A program made the position numbers and the translations under genes. The notes beneath the pieces are model-generated. The model made no database searches and was not told the origin of the DNA. It saw nothing but the letters and a program-made list of their open reading frames with translations. 64,000 nucleotides of DNA from Butyrivibrio sp. X503 (lineage in GTDB: Bacteria > Bacillota > Clostridia > Lachnospirales > Lachnospiraceae): NCBI RefSeq assembly GCF_003625475.1, contig NZ_RAIQ01000010.1:1-64000 (forward strand). Direction: 5' to 3'. Positions 29,019 through 38,743 of this stretch are shown here, piece after piece. The stretch's first letter is position 1, and each line of letters begins with the position of its first letter.

Positions 29019-30875
29019 TTATATGTCGAAGTCATCCCCTTCTTCCAACTGAATATCAAAATCATCGCTGAAAGTATTACGGGATGCATCTTTATTATCT
29101 ACATCATTTTTATCTTTTCTGTTGAGCGCGATCTTACCTTCAAACTGCGGTACCTTCTTTTTGGGTCTTTCGCGCTTTATCTCGTCTGAATCTGCCTCAG
29201 TCTCCTTGGGAAGTACCATTCCTTCCGGTACAAAGAAAGGCTCTTCTTCCTTAGGTGCTGCCTGCATCTGTTCTTCTCTTTCTGCTATCATCTTTTCTCT
29301 CATTTCGGGAAGTGTTAATTCACGATCTTCTGGAATATCCTCAGAAGACTCTTCTTCCTCGGATGCCTCGTCTTCGTATTCTTCAGCTTCTTCGTCGACG
29401 TCCTCTTCGTATTCTTCGTCGGCAGCCTCTTCCGGCTCTTCGTCGGCGTCCTCTTCCGGTTCTTCGTCGGCGTCCTCTTCCGGTTCTTCGACAGCATCTT
29501 CTTCTACTTCTTCATCATATTCAGTAGAAACGTCAGTCTCTTGCTCTTCGTATGACTCATCATCGCGCTCGGGTCTTACAACTTCAGCTGTGCCCGTTCC
29601 AAGTGAAGCCTGCGCCTCAGGCTCATATTCTTCTTCATCCGCTGGTTCCATCGCAATAACCGAAGCAACGCAAGCGATAACAAAACCAAATAGAACGGTC
29701 AACATAAGAGCGCCGCTCATCCTGGTCGATCCCAAAACAGGAGTTGCCGCAAAAAGAATGACTATTGACAAAAGAATCGGTGAAACCTTGTCAACTTCGG
29801 TGTTTTTCCAAAAGCCAACAATAATTCCAGACATCACAATAAATATTATGAAATAAATGAGCTTAAAATCCGCAAAAGTCCAGAAAGCATCATATGAATT
29901 TACGTTGTGGAAGAAATATCCGTACCACTTGCCAATAACGGTTCCAAAGCCTGCCGCTCCGCCCTCCTGGAAGATCATAAGGAAGAACGAAATTGCTGCG
30001 CCCGCAATAACGAATATTAATCTCACAAGCTCTTTTCCCACGGTACTGTTTCGTAAAATAAGTACAGGAATAAGAAGCGGAAGCACTGCGATAAAAGTTC
30101 CCGCATCTACATAACCCATAAATCCTATAACAGCTCCGACAATTACATACCAGATGATACACAGATTGCCGGTATACGAATTATCGGAAGCTTTTCTAAG
30201 AAAGATCGCCACAAGCAATAGCTCTATTCCAAACATGCACAAGAAAAGAGGATCCGTCGTAAGCGTAAGTTCTTTAAAGCTTTCAAGGAAAGGCGGCAAA
30301 AATGCCACAAATCCGGCGTACACTAGTGAAGCTGTTTTGCCCAAAAGGAGCTTAACGGCAATTGCCGAAAGGATTATGAATATACATGATAAAACAGCGG
30401 AAAAAATATACGCTATAGACATTCTGTTGCCGGTAAAAAGTAAGATGCCGCTCAGAATTTTAGAAAAAGTAACAGATAAAAGACCGTTGTCCGGAACCTT
30501 ATTTGTTCCGCCAATGACCGCATTCTCATATAAAGAACGTTGTCCGGAAATTTCTGCGTTTGAATTGGCAAGCAAAAAGAATCTGGTAATAAATCCACCG
30601 ACAACAATACATATCATCAGCACGGTATATATTACGTCAAACGCTTTCTTTTTGTCTAGTTTGTACAATTCAAGAGAATCGCTCAGATTTCCGAGGAAAT
30701 ACGTGAGCGTATTCATAATTGCTATACCGAGAACAGTAAATGTCGCGGTATATAAAATGATATTGCTTTCAGGGAAAAGTCCTGATTTAAAGCCGGATCC
30801 CGCCACCATAAGTACATTGACGATCACGAATAAAACCCAGATGATTATTGCCGGCAATTTATGCTTAAATTTCAT
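29019..30875 (-). CDS. Polytopic membrane protein with long acidic repeat tail
   Basis: 618 residues. About eleven membrane segments in residues 1-420, with a layout reminiscent of GT-C lipid-linked glycosyltransferases (luminal loop after the first helices); no catalytic motif can be assigned with confidence. Residues about 430-560 form an acidic cytoplasmic tail with an eight-residue repeat of type EEPEEDAD, and the last 50 residues alternate basic and acidic stretches. A good ribosome site (AAGGGGAG) precedes the ATG. Function unknown. Confidence 0.7.
   Translation of the reverse strand: MKFKHKLPAIIIWVLFVIVNVLMVAGSGFKSGLFPESNIILYTATFTVLGIAIMNTLTYFLGNLSDSLELYKLDKKKAFDVIYTVLMICIVVGGFITRFFLLANSNAEISGQRSLYENAVIGGTNKVPDNGLLSVTFSKILSGILLFTGNRMSIAYIFSAVLSCIFIILSAIAVKLLLGKTASLVYAGFVAFLPPFLESFKELTLTTDPLFLCMFGIELLLVAIFLRKASDNSYTGNLCIIWYVIVGAVIGFMGYVDAGTFIAVLPLLIPVLILRNSTVGKELVRLIFVIAGAAISFFLMIFQEGGAAGFGTVIGKWYGYFFHNVNSYDAFWTFADFKLIYFIIFIVMSGIIVGFWKNTEVDKVSPILLSIVILFAATPVLGSTRMSGALMLTVLFGFVIACVASVIAMEPADEEEYEPEAQASLGTGTAEVVRPERDDESYEEQETDVSTEYDEEVEEDAVEEPEEDADEEPEEDADEEPEEAADEEYEEDVDEEAEEYEDEASEEEESSEDIPEDRELTLPEMREKMIAEREEQMQAAPKEEEPFFVPEGMVLPKETEADSDEIKRERPKKKVPQFEGKIALNRKDKNDVDNKDASRNTFSDDFDIQLEEGDDFDI
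29394..29505 (-). repeat. 24-bp tandem repeat encoding acidic octapeptides
   Basis: Four to five copies of a 24-base unit that encodes EEPEEDAD and variants (EEPEEAAD, EEYEEDVD, EEAEEYED). The second and third copies are almost identical in DNA, so copy number may vary between strains. Confidence 0.8.
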
Positions 30876-30911
30876 TTTCAGAACTCCCCTTTTCGCAAAT
30901 TTTAGTTTCAG

Positions 30912-31649
30912 TTACTCTTCAGGCTCTTCCCAGTTATGATAAACAGCCTGCACATCATCATCCTCATCAAGAAGATCAAGGATTCTCTGAAGATACTTAA
31001 CTGTCTCGGGATCAGTTACCTGAACATAGTTCTGAGGGATCATTGTAACCTCAGCAGAAGCTGTCTCAATGTTCTCTTTTCCGAGCGCCTCAACTACAGC
31101 CTGGAAATTCTCAGGTGTTGTAAGGATCTCGTAGCTGTCATCTTCCTCGTTGAAATCATCTGCGCCTGCGTCAAGAACAAGCATCATAAGATCGTCTGAA
31201 GACATGCTGCAAACTTCTTTATCGATAAGGATCTGACCCTTGTTGTCAAACATGTATGATACGCAGCCGGGAGTACCAACGTTACCGTTGCCCTTTGTGA
31301 ATGCACTCTTTACGTTGGCTGCTGTTCTGTTCTGGTTATCTGTAAGTGCCTCAACGATGATAGCTGTTCCGCCGGGGCCGTATCCTTCGTATGTAATGCT
31401 CTTGTAATCTACTCCGCCTTCTGCGCCGGAAGCCTTTTTGATACCACGCTCAATAGTGTCGTTGGGCATGTTGTTGGCCTTAGCCTTGGCAATTACGGTT
31501 GCAAGCTTAAAGTTATTATTTGGATCGGGTCCGCCTTCCTTAACCGCTACCGCGATTTCTCTACCGATGATAGTGAAAATTTTTCCCTTTGCCGCATCAT
31601 TCTTTTCTTTCTTATGCTTGATGTTGGCAAATTTTGAATGTCCTGACAT
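30912..31649 (-). CDS. YebC/PmpR family protein
   Basis: 245 residues, family length. Begins MSGHSKFANIKHKKEKNDAA and contains YEGYGPGGTAIIVEALTDN, the family hallmark. YebC proteins were called transcriptional regulators; recent work ties them to relief of ribosome stalling at proline runs. No partner is implied by the neighbours. Confidence 0.95.
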   Translation of the reverse strand: MSGHSKFANIKHKKEKNDAAKGKIFTIIGREIAVAVKEGGPDPNNNFKLATVIAKAKANNMPNDTIERGIKKASGAEGGVDYKSITYEGYGPGGTAIIVEALTDNQNRTAANVKSAFTKGNGNVGTPGCVSYMFDNKGQILIDKEVCSMSSDDLMMLVLDAGADDFNEEDDSYEILTTPENFQAVVEALGKENIETASAEVTMIPQNYVQVTDPETVKYLQRILDLLDEDDDVQAVYHNWEEPEE

Positions 31650-31672
31650 AAAAACTTCCTTTCGTAAAAATT

Positions 31673-33040
31673 CTATTTTGCTATTTCAACTTCGTCGTCC
31701 TGCTCTGCGATCTCCTCCTTCGGGAGCTTCTTCATAAGCACACTCTGTATCTTATGATTTTCAACAGAAAGAATCGTGAAACTATAGCCTTCAACATCGA
31801 CGCTGAATTCAACGTCATCTTCGGGTATCCTGTCGAGCTTGGAAATAAGGAAACCGTTGAGAGTCTCAAATTCTGTATCCTCAAAAGACATCTCGAATTT
31901 CTTTTCAAGCACTTCAAGCGGTGTCATACCGTCGACAATGAACTCACCCTGATTCTTGGTAGGTTTGATGTAATCCTCATCCTCGTCGTATTCATCAAGG
32001 ATGTTACCCACGATCTCTTCAAGAATATCCTCCATCGACACAAGACCGGCCGTCTGACCGTACTCATCAATAACGATGACCATCTGCGTCTTGGAAGACT
32101 GCATGTTATGGAAAAGAGAATCGATATTTCTTGTCTCGGGAACAAACTTGGGCTGACGAAGCAATCCCTTGATCTTCCTGATCGGAAGGTCATTGTCTGT
32201 CTCCTCCGAGAGCTTCTTCATCGCATCTCTTATATGCATGATACCTATGATGTGATCGATGTCATCAAGATACACGGGGAATCTTGAATTGTTCGTATCC
32301 ATCATAAAGTTGACTGCCTGTTTAAGCGTAAGGTTGGCATCTATTGCAACCATTGCGTTTCTGTTGGTCATGATATCCTGAGCCTCTTTATCCGAAAACT
32401 CAAAGATATTACTGATCATGTCGGCCTCAGTCTCCTGAAGCACGCCCTGTTCCTGACCTTCGGAAACCATTGACTTGATCTCTTCTTCGGTCACATCGTC
32501 AAGATTCTCGTCTCCTCTTACTCCAAAGAGATAAAGAACCGCACCGGAAAAACCGTGAATCAGAAGAACAAACGGGTAAAAGACAATCTGCAGGAACTTA
32601 ACGGGATAATAGCATGCATACGCCCATCCCTTTGCCTTCCTGCCGGCAAGCCTTGCAGGAATAGCTATTCCAAAGCACATGATAAAAAACACGATAACAA
32701 AGCATGTTACAAACCATACAATTGCGCTCATGCATAAATTGTCTTTAAAACCGAAAAGGTATATAAGGTACTTGGCTATTCCCGTCACAACAACGGCGCC
32801 GAGCAGCATATTTACAAGCATGCAAACGAGCTGAATCGCTTCATCAAACATATGTCTCTTGGGGTTTTCCAAAAGACGCAAGATTCCGCTTTTCATTATG
32901 CTCTTTTTCTCTTGATTGTCTTTTTCAACATCATCTTCTTTGACATGCGCTATTGCCACACAAAAGCCGTGAACAAAGATATCCGCCAAAAGAATTATGA
33001 AAAACAAAAAAATACTGACAGAAGGCAAGCCTTCGTCCAT
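31673..33040 (-). CDS. CNNM/HlyC-type transporter with CBS domains
   Basis: 455 residues. N-terminal DUF21 membrane domain (about four helices within residues 5-185), two CBS domains (about 215-335; IMTNRNAMVAIDANLTL and VIDEYGQTAGLVSMEDILEE) and a C-terminal CorC_HlyC domain (about 350-440) with FIVDGMTPLEVLE. Such proteins are linked to magnesium or sodium efflux despite the hemolysin label. AGGAGG lies seven bases before the ATG. Confidence 0.9.
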   Translation of the reverse strand: MDEGLPSVSIFLFFIILLADIFVHGFCVAIAHVKEDDVEKDNQEKKSIMKSGILRLLENPKRHMFDEAIQLVCMLVNMLLGAVVVTGIAKYLIYLFGFKDNLCMSAIVWFVTCFVIVFFIMCFGIAIPARLAGRKAKGWAYACYYPVKFLQIVFYPFVLLIHGFSGAVLYLFGVRGDENLDDVTEEEIKSMVSEGQEQGVLQETEADMISNIFEFSDKEAQDIMTNRNAMVAIDANLTLKQAVNFMMDTNNSRFPVYLDDIDHIIGIMHIRDAMKKLSEETDNDLPIRKIKGLLRQPKFVPETRNIDSLFHNMQSSKTQMVIVIDEYGQTAGLVSMEDILEEIVGNILDEYDEDEDYIKPTKNQGEFIVDGMTPLEVLEKKFEMSFEDTEFETLNGFLISKLDRIPEDDVEFSVDVEGYSFTILSVENHKIQSVLMKKLPKEEIAEQDDEVEIAK

Positions 33041-33122
33041 AGTCCGTCCTCCTATAATATAAAAATCTCCCGAAAACCACGGAAAGTACCAAATTAAAAT
33101 ATATCATATTTTTGTCAGTTGT

Positions 33123-34268
33123 TCAAAAACGCTTCTTCGCTTCGGTATATTGAACGTTTATCTCTTGGAGTGCCGCGGTATCACCGTCCATGTTGTCGGG
33201 ATGATAGAGCTTTACGAGACTCTTGTACTTGCGCTCTACGCTCTCTTTACTGTTGCAGCCGGCAAAGAAATTGAAGGATCCGACGTTCACGGTCTGCCGT
33301 GCACCGGAGGATGCACTTTGCGAATCATTCTCGGAATATCTTCCTCGGCGAGAATGATCCTCTATATAATCTTCGTTATATTCATCATCCTCGTAATCTT
33401 CCTCATCATAGTACTCGGGATCTTCTTCCTCATACTCTTCATCATATTCATCTACACCGTATTCATCATCGTTATATCTGTCATATCTGCGGCGATCTCT
33501 TCTGCGACCATGCTTTCCGCGAAAATAGTCGCGCTCACTGTCTTCATAGTCATCTCCGTCCAAGTCTTCTTCATCCTCGTAATCTTCTCCGTAGAACTCG
33601 TCAGCGGTCCTGCGTTTTTTTCCTTCTGCATTGGCAGCCTCTTCGTAGCCGCCCTTTTTAAGCCAATTGGCATACTTCTTCTCGTAATGTTTTTTGCCTG
33701 ATTCAGGGAACATCTTGTAATAGCGTCCCATAAACTGCTCGGTAAAAGATTTTCCGAGGATAGCCCTAAGCACGTAGATTACAGCATCTATCGCCACGGC
33801 AATAAACAACACAATTCCGTATGATTCAAAAACCGTGATCATAAGAAGAACCGTCGCAACGGGAATCAACATAATAACAGTAAATAGGATCAGGAAAAAG
33901 AAAGCCACAGAACCCTTAAACGGATAGACCTCGCTCATCCACCACGTCTTGACGTTAATATAAGTATCCATGACATTCTTGCTTCCGATTATCAAAAGCT
34001 TCTCCGCTTCGTGCTTGATACCCTCACTTGCCGAACTGCTTTCGGTAATGCTTATAAGCCCACCTATGTTTCCGGTCACCAGAATAAATAAGTTGAGAAC
34101 AAAAAGAAGCGCCACGCATACAGCCGTTACGGGCAAAAGACAAACCAAAAATTTAAACAGCTTAAGTATAAGCCCCAAAAACCATGAAAGCATGGAAAAA
34201 ACAGCTTTTAACACCGATATAAAAAGACCTGCGACAGTTCCCGCCGCCATCGACAATAACGAAATCAT
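33123..34268 (-). CDS. Membrane J-domain protein
   Basis: 381 residues. Several membrane segments in residues 1-160, a charged linker rich in Asp/Glu/Tyr/Arg (about 215-320), and a J domain at the extreme C-terminus with KYKSLVKLYHPDNMDGD; the HPD motif that stimulates DnaK is intact. The C-terminal J position and membrane anchor suggest it recruits DnaK to the membrane. The ATG at 34268 follows AAGGGAG (14 bases away, rather far); a TTG at 34307 is the longer alternative. Confidence 0.78.
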   Translation of the reverse strand: MISLLSMAAGTVAGLFISVLKAVFSMLSWFLGLILKLFKFLVCLLPVTAVCVALLFVLNLFILVTGNIGGLISITESSSASEGIKHEAEKLLIIGSKNVMDTYINVKTWWMSEVYPFKGSVAFFFLILFTVIMLIPVATVLLMITVFESYGIVLFIAVAIDAVIYVLRAILGKSFTEQFMGRYYKMFPESGKKHYEKKYANWLKKGGYEEAANAEGKKRRTADEFYGEDYEDEEDLDGDDYEDSERDYFRGKHGRRRDRRRYDRYNDDEYGVDEYDEEYEEEDPEYYDEEDYEDDEYNEDYIEDHSRRGRYSENDSQSASSGARQTVNVGSFNFFAGCNSKESVERKYKSLVKLYHPDNMDGDTAALQEINVQYTEAKKRF

Positions 34269-34329
34269 CAGATATACTCTGCTCCCTTGCAAAACATTTC
34301 TTCTCAAATTTTATACGAAATAAAGCCCC

Positions 34330-34365
34330 GTGTCGAGCAACATATTTAGCCTTGGTACTCGACAC
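34330..34365. promoter_or_regulatory. Inverted repeat between divergent genes
   Basis: GTGTCGAG and CTCGACAC are exact complements separated by 20 bases, between the J-domain gene and the RyR-domain gene. Possible operator or hairpin; no known regulator matches. Confidence 0.35.
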
Positions 34366-34437
34366 AATCACTTATAAATGATAATGTTTATCTATCGAAA
34401 TAACGCATATGACATGAAAAGAGGAGACTTTAATAAA

Positions 34438-35877
34438 ATGGGGATAATCAAGAAATTCTTCAAAAGGCACCGCGCACTTATCTATTTTGCAGCACTGATA
34501 CCGTTTTTCGTATCCTGCTACGGCTACTATATAACAGGTAAATTCTCGTTTTGGGAATTCGTATATGCAGCGATCGCCGTCTACTTTGTAAATCCCGTAT
34601 CCGAAGACGTTAATGCTTTTATATTATTCGGTGAGATCACATCCGTGATCGTTACCGCAAGCATCATCTTAAGCGTCCTGAAATACGCTTACGCCAAGAT
34701 CGAACACTTTTTTATCAGATTACGAAAAGACTCAACGGTTGTATACACAGACAATGACCTTGGCTACGCCCTTGCTTCGTCTTTAAAACACGGATACGCT
34801 ACGAAAAATGACTCCCGTCCCGAGAAGGTAAAAAACCACATCGTGATGTTTGAAGACGATGCCAAGAATATCACATTTTACAGCCAGAACGAGACAAGAT
34901 TAAAAGATCAAAAAGTATACATGATGATGTCCGAGCTTGATTCCACGCTCCTTAAGGCAACAGACACATCCGAAGCCGATCTTCACTTCTTTAATACAAA
35001 CGAGCTTCTGGCGCGAGATTACTGGAAAAAATACAATCTGTACGACCACAAACGCGACAGCTTTAAGATCGCGATAATAGGTGAAAATGATGTTGCCGAA
35101 GCAATCTTTAAATACGGTTATCTCAACAACCTTTATACTTTGGAACAGTCTTTTGAATATCATATCTGGGGACTCACGGGCGCCAAGGCTACCTTCATCG
35201 GTAATCTCCCGACTGAAAACAATGATAAGATCATAATCCATAAGGAAAGCCCGTTTGAATCATGCGATTCCTTCAGGAACATAGACAGAGTGATCTACTG
35301 CCACGAAAACAACAGCATCGACATGATACAGATGATCCTCTATGTCAATCCGACTGCAGAGATTCATTGCTATTTCAAAGAAGAAACAAGCTACGAAGAT
35401 ATCTACGATTCTGACAAGATCATTACCTTCGGAGCTCTTGACGATCTTCTTACGGAAGAAAGCGTTAAAAACGAGAGTCTGTATCTTCAGGGCAAGCTCT
35501 TCAACTACGACTACTCCCTCAGATATTCCGAAAGAACCGCACCTTCCGACTATAAAAATGAGATGGAAAACGAGTGGAAAAAACTCAGCGGATTTAAAAA
35601 GAGCTCAAGTATCGCCAGAGCCGATCATTACTGGATAGAAATGAAATTAAAAGAAGACGGTATTCTCTCGGACGAGGACGAAGACGCACTCAAGATCGAG
35701 CATATCAGATGGAGTCGCTTCCACTTTATAAATCACTGGTCTTACGCTGAAAAAAGAGATAACGAGCGAAGACGCCATAATCTTCTCGTTCCTTACGAGC
35801 AGCTTGCCCGGTCGGAAAAAGAAAAAGACGGCATCTATGATGCCTTGATAAAAAAAGATATTGAAAGACTCATTTAA
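34438..35877 (+). CDS. Membrane protein with Rossmann-like core and C-terminal RyR domain
   Basis: 479 residues. Two membrane segments (about 13-33 and 65-92) with a short re-entrant-like loop between them but no TVGYG potassium filter. The middle (about 100-350) looks like one or two TrkA/RCK-like Rossmann domains (STVVYTDNDLGYALASSLK, FKIAIIGENDVAEAIFKYG). The C-terminus (about 385-475) matches the Ryr domain pattern: EHIRWSRFHFINHWSYAEKRD and HNLLVPYEQL. Predicted ion channel or ligand sensor. The start has GAGGAG eleven bases upstream; earlier in-frame ATGs lack a site. Alone on its strand. Confidence 0.75.
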   Translation: MGIIKKFFKRHRALIYFAALIPFFVSCYGYYITGKFSFWEFVYAAIAVYFVNPVSEDVNAFILFGEITSVIVTASIILSVLKYAYAKIEHFFIRLRKDSTVVYTDNDLGYALASSLKHGYATKNDSRPEKVKNHIVMFEDDAKNITFYSQNETRLKDQKVYMMMSELDSTLLKATDTSEADLHFFNTNELLARDYWKKYNLYDHKRDSFKIAIIGENDVAEAIFKYGYLNNLYTLEQSFEYHIWGLTGAKATFIGNLPTENNDKIIIHKESPFESCDSFRNIDRVIYCHENNSIDMIQMILYVNPTAEIHCYFKEETSYEDIYDSDKIITFGALDDLLTEESVKNESLYLQGKLFNYDYSLRYSERTAPSDYKNEMENEWKKLSGFKKSSSIARADHYWIEMKLKEDGILSDEDEDALKIEHIRWSRFHFINHWSYAEKRDNERRRHNLLVPYEQLARSEKEKDGIYDALIKKDIERLI

Positions 35878-35894
35878 ATATTTTCAATAAAATG

Positions 35895-35917
35895 CGCCGA
35901 TGGCTTAACCATCGGCG
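35895..35917. terminator. Bidirectional terminator
   Basis: Perfect 9-bp stem CGCCGATGG / CCATCGGCG with a 5-base loop, flanked by AT-rich tracts. It lies between convergent genes (RyR protein and alr) and can serve both. Confidence 0.85.
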
Positions 35918-35924
35918 TTTATTA

Positions 35925-37085
35925 TTATCTTACAAATTTTCTGGGCACACGCTTATTAATATCGCATGTAAGCTCGTAGTTAAATCTTCCGCTCATTTCT
36001 CCCAAAAGCTCAGCGGATATCTCCTCTCCGCTCGTTTTGTCTTTTCCAAGGAGAATTACCTCATCGCCCTCTTTTGCTTCGGGGATATCCGTTACATCGA
36101 CCATAAACTGATCCATACAGACTCTTCCAAGAATCTGAGCTCGCATTCCTCGTATAAGAACGTACCCTTTGCTTGAAAGGCTCCTTGGATAACCGTCGCC
36201 GTAGCCAACGGGAATCGTCGCAATCCTTGTATTCTTATCGCAGACATGCGTTCCGCCATAGCTTACGGGCGTTCCCGCAGCAACCTCTTTTATCATGACT
36301 ATATGACTTATAAGCTCCATAACAGGCTTAAGATCCACAATATCCTTAGGCACTTCTTCAGAAGGCCACATTCCGTACATAGTAACGCCGGCTCTTACCA
36401 TATCCATAGAAGACTCGGGAACGGCTATTATACTTGCGGAATTCGCGCAGTGATGAAGCTCGATCTTTCGTCCGAGCTTCTCTTCGGCATCACTTACAAA
36501 ACCCGCAAACACGAGCTCTCTTTCTTTTACATTGGTAAGATCCTTCTCATCCGCTCTCGCAAAATGAGTAAAGATGCCTTCTATCTTTAAAGACTTCTCT
36601 TTTTCCGTTTCCAGAACAAAAGAGATTCCTGTATCATCCGGATGTATTCCTATTCTGGACATTCCTGTGTCGACCGCTATATGTATGGGCGCAGGCTCAT
36701 TTAACGAACCTTCTTTAAGAAGCTTGTCAGCGCACTGCGAAAGCTCTTTTACCATATCAGCTCTGAAAACAGTGGGTCTGATCCCCTCTCTTAGCATTCT
36801 CTCGTAAGCATAGGGAAAAGTGTATCCGAGAATGAGAATTGGCTTATTTATGCCGTTATCTCTAAGCTCAAACGCCTCTTCAGCGGTAGCTGTCGCATAT
36901 CCCCAGATATAATCTTTTGTTTCGAGGTCCTTCGCGATCTCCACACTTCCGTGTCCATATGCATCTGTCTTAATAACCGCCATGATCTTGGTACCCTCAG
37001 GTATATTGGCGCGCATGGAATCAAGGTTATATTCCACCGCCGAAAGATCGATCTTGGCGCAAACTCTCAAAAACTCGTTCTGCAT
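35925..37085 (-). CDS. alr: Alanine racemase
   Basis: 386 residues, family length. PLP lysine K39 in AVIKTDAYGHG, and the C-terminal catalytic region with VSYGGTHVCDKNTRIATIPVG, where the catalytic Tyr would be expected, then RVCMDQFMVDVTD. It makes D-alanine for peptidoglycan. Only one base separates it from the nnr gene, so they form an operon, a common pairing. Confidence 0.95.
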   Translation of the reverse strand: MQNEFLRVCAKIDLSAVEYNLDSMRANIPEGTKIMAVIKTDAYGHGSVEIAKDLETKDYIWGYATATAEEAFELRDNGINKPILILGYTFPYAYERMLREGIRPTVFRADMVKELSQCADKLLKEGSLNEPAPIHIAVDTGMSRIGIHPDDTGISFVLETEKEKSLKIEGIFTHFARADEKDLTNVKERELVFAGFVSDAEEKLGRKIELHHCANSASIIAVPESSMDMVRAGVTMYGMWPSEEVPKDIVDLKPVMELISHIVMIKEVAAGTPVSYGGTHVCDKNTRIATIPVGYGDGYPRSLSSKGYVLIRGMRAQILGRVCMDQFMVDVTDIPEAKEGDEVILLGKDKTSGEEISAELLGEMSGRFNYELTCDINKRVPRKFVR

Positions 37086-37086
37086 T

Positions 37087-38643
37087 TTATTTCAGGATAT
37101 CCTCCAATTCATCAACTATATCCGTCGCGGTCATTGACAGCTTTCCGTGCTTTCCGGCCGCGATATTGCCGGCTGCTCCGTGAATGTAAGCGCCAAGGCA
37201 TGCCGCTTCAAATCCGGTAAGCTCATAGCCTAAAAGTGCACCTAAAACGCCAGTAAGCACGTCTCCGCTCCCTGCCGTGGCCATTCCGTCATTGCCGCTC
37301 ATATTAATATAAATCTTTTTCGCATTGCTGTCACTTACGATGCTGCGCGCATCCTTGCAAATAACCGTGCAGTGAAGCTCATTGGCAAGCTCCTTGGGAT
37401 ACTCAAGAAGATGCTCCTTGCAATCGGCTACGCTTGTATTGTAAAGCCTTGCAAATTCGCCAAGATGCGGCGTTATTATGAGCTTCTTACCTCCAGCCGC
37501 ATAGTTGGAAACAAGCCCCCTTAAGTTCTTGTCATCAGCTATTATATTGAGCGCATCCGCATCCGCAACAATATCCTTGTCGTAATTTTCAAACAGTGTC
37601 CTTACAAGCTCAATACCCTTGCCGTCCGTTCCTATTCCGGGTCCAATTATCGCACAGGATGACCATTTCATAGCTTCAGATAATTTGGGTAATATCGGCT
37701 CGAAGTCCTCATAAGTGTTAAGAAGAGCTTCGGGCAAAAGAGTCTTCACGGCATCGGCGTTTTCGGCCGCCGTAAATACCATCACCATACCTGCTCCCGA
37801 TTTAAGGCAAGCCCCCGCCGCCAAAATACATGCTCCGCTTATTGTCTTGGAGCCTGCAATAACGAGGACTTTTCCGTTTGTACCCTTATTGGAATCTTTT
37901 TTCCTCTCAGGTAAAATATCCTTCACTTCATCGTCATACCAAAAGAATGTCGGTTCTTTGGTCAAAAAGCTCTCATCAGTGATCCCGGCGTCTTTAACAA
38001 GAAGTTTGCCCGTATATTCGCATCCCGGATACAACAGATGTCCTATTTTCACCTGATTGAAAGTCACGGTAGAATCAGCCATCACGGCACAGCCCATAAC
38101 TTTGCCGTTGTCAGCGTTTATTCCCGAAGGAATATCTACCGAAACAACGAACATGTCATCAAGTCTCTCTTTTTTGCAATCATTGATGTAGTTAATGGCA
38201 TCCTCAAAAGTGCCTGTAATATTCCTTGATAGGCCTATACCGAACATTGCATCTACTATGATATCCCATTCGGCAACGCTTTTGTTGTCTCTTATATTGG
38301 AAAAAGTGTCAGTGGTTATTCCGTAGCTTCCGCAGATCTTAAGCTGCATCAAAAGAAGGTCGCTGCATTTGGTCGGATCACCGATAACGCACAGATTTAC
38401 AAGATAGCCTCTTTGCTTAAGAAGCCTTGCGATACACGCTCCGTCTCCGCCATTGTTACCGACTCCGGCAAATACGAGTGCCCTGCGTTTTCTTGTGATC
38501 TTTCTTTCCTCAGCGTATCTGTCTATCTCATCGCACACCGAAAGTGACGCCCTTTCCATAAGGATCTCGGTCTGGACGCCGAAAATCTGCGATGTGTTTC
38601 TGTCGTACTGCTTCATCTCGCTGCTTGTTACTGCATATCTCAT
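37087..38643 (-). CDS. nnr: Bifunctional NAD(P)H-hydrate epimerase/dehydratase
   Basis: 518 residues, a fusion of the YjeF_N epimerase domain (about 1-215; FAGVGNNGGDGACIARLL, DAMFGIGLSR) and the ribokinase-like ADP-dependent dehydratase domain (about 225-515; GKVLVIAGS, GSGDVLTGVLGALLG). It repairs NAD(P)H damaged by hydration. Upstream of alr in the same transcript. Confidence 0.94.
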   Translation of the reverse strand: MRYAVTSSEMKQYDRNTSQIFGVQTEILMERASLSVCDEIDRYAEERKITRKRRALVFAGVGNNGGDGACIARLLKQRGYLVNLCVIGDPTKCSDLLLMQLKICGSYGITTDTFSNIRDNKSVAEWDIIVDAMFGIGLSRNITGTFEDAINYINDCKKERLDDMFVVSVDIPSGINADNGKVMGCAVMADSTVTFNQVKIGHLLYPGCEYTGKLLVKDAGITDESFLTKEPTFFWYDDEVKDILPERKKDSNKGTNGKVLVIAGSKTISGACILAAGACLKSGAGMVMVFTAAENADAVKTLLPEALLNTYEDFEPILPKLSEAMKWSSCAIIGPGIGTDGKGIELVRTLFENYDKDIVADADALNIIADDKNLRGLVSNYAAGGKKLIITPHLGEFARLYNTSVADCKEHLLEYPKELANELHCTVICKDARSIVSDSNAKKIYINMSGNDGMATAGSGDVLTGVLGALLGYELTGFEAACLGAYIHGAAGNIAAGKHGKLSMTATDIVDELEDILK

Positions 38644-38710
38644 AGTAGTTTTCCCCTTTTTGCGTTTTTTCTTTCCTTTACTGTTTCCTTATAAGATCAT
38701 ATTATGCGCA

Positions 38711-38733
38711 AAAGGCTGCCCGAGGGCAGCCTT
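38711..38733 (-). terminator. Terminator of the rex operon
   Basis: Nine- to ten-bp GC-rich stem AAGGCTGCCC / GGGCAGCCTT with TTTT on the minus strand, ten bases after the stop of the coiled-coil gene. Confidence 0.82.
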
Positions 38734-38743
38734 CTAATCTTAC

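Noticed and set aside
29122..29856. Long Ser-rich open frame on the plus strand
   Set aside because: It is the antisense of the acidic Glu/Asp repeat region; low-complexity complement codons keep it open, and there is no ribosome site.
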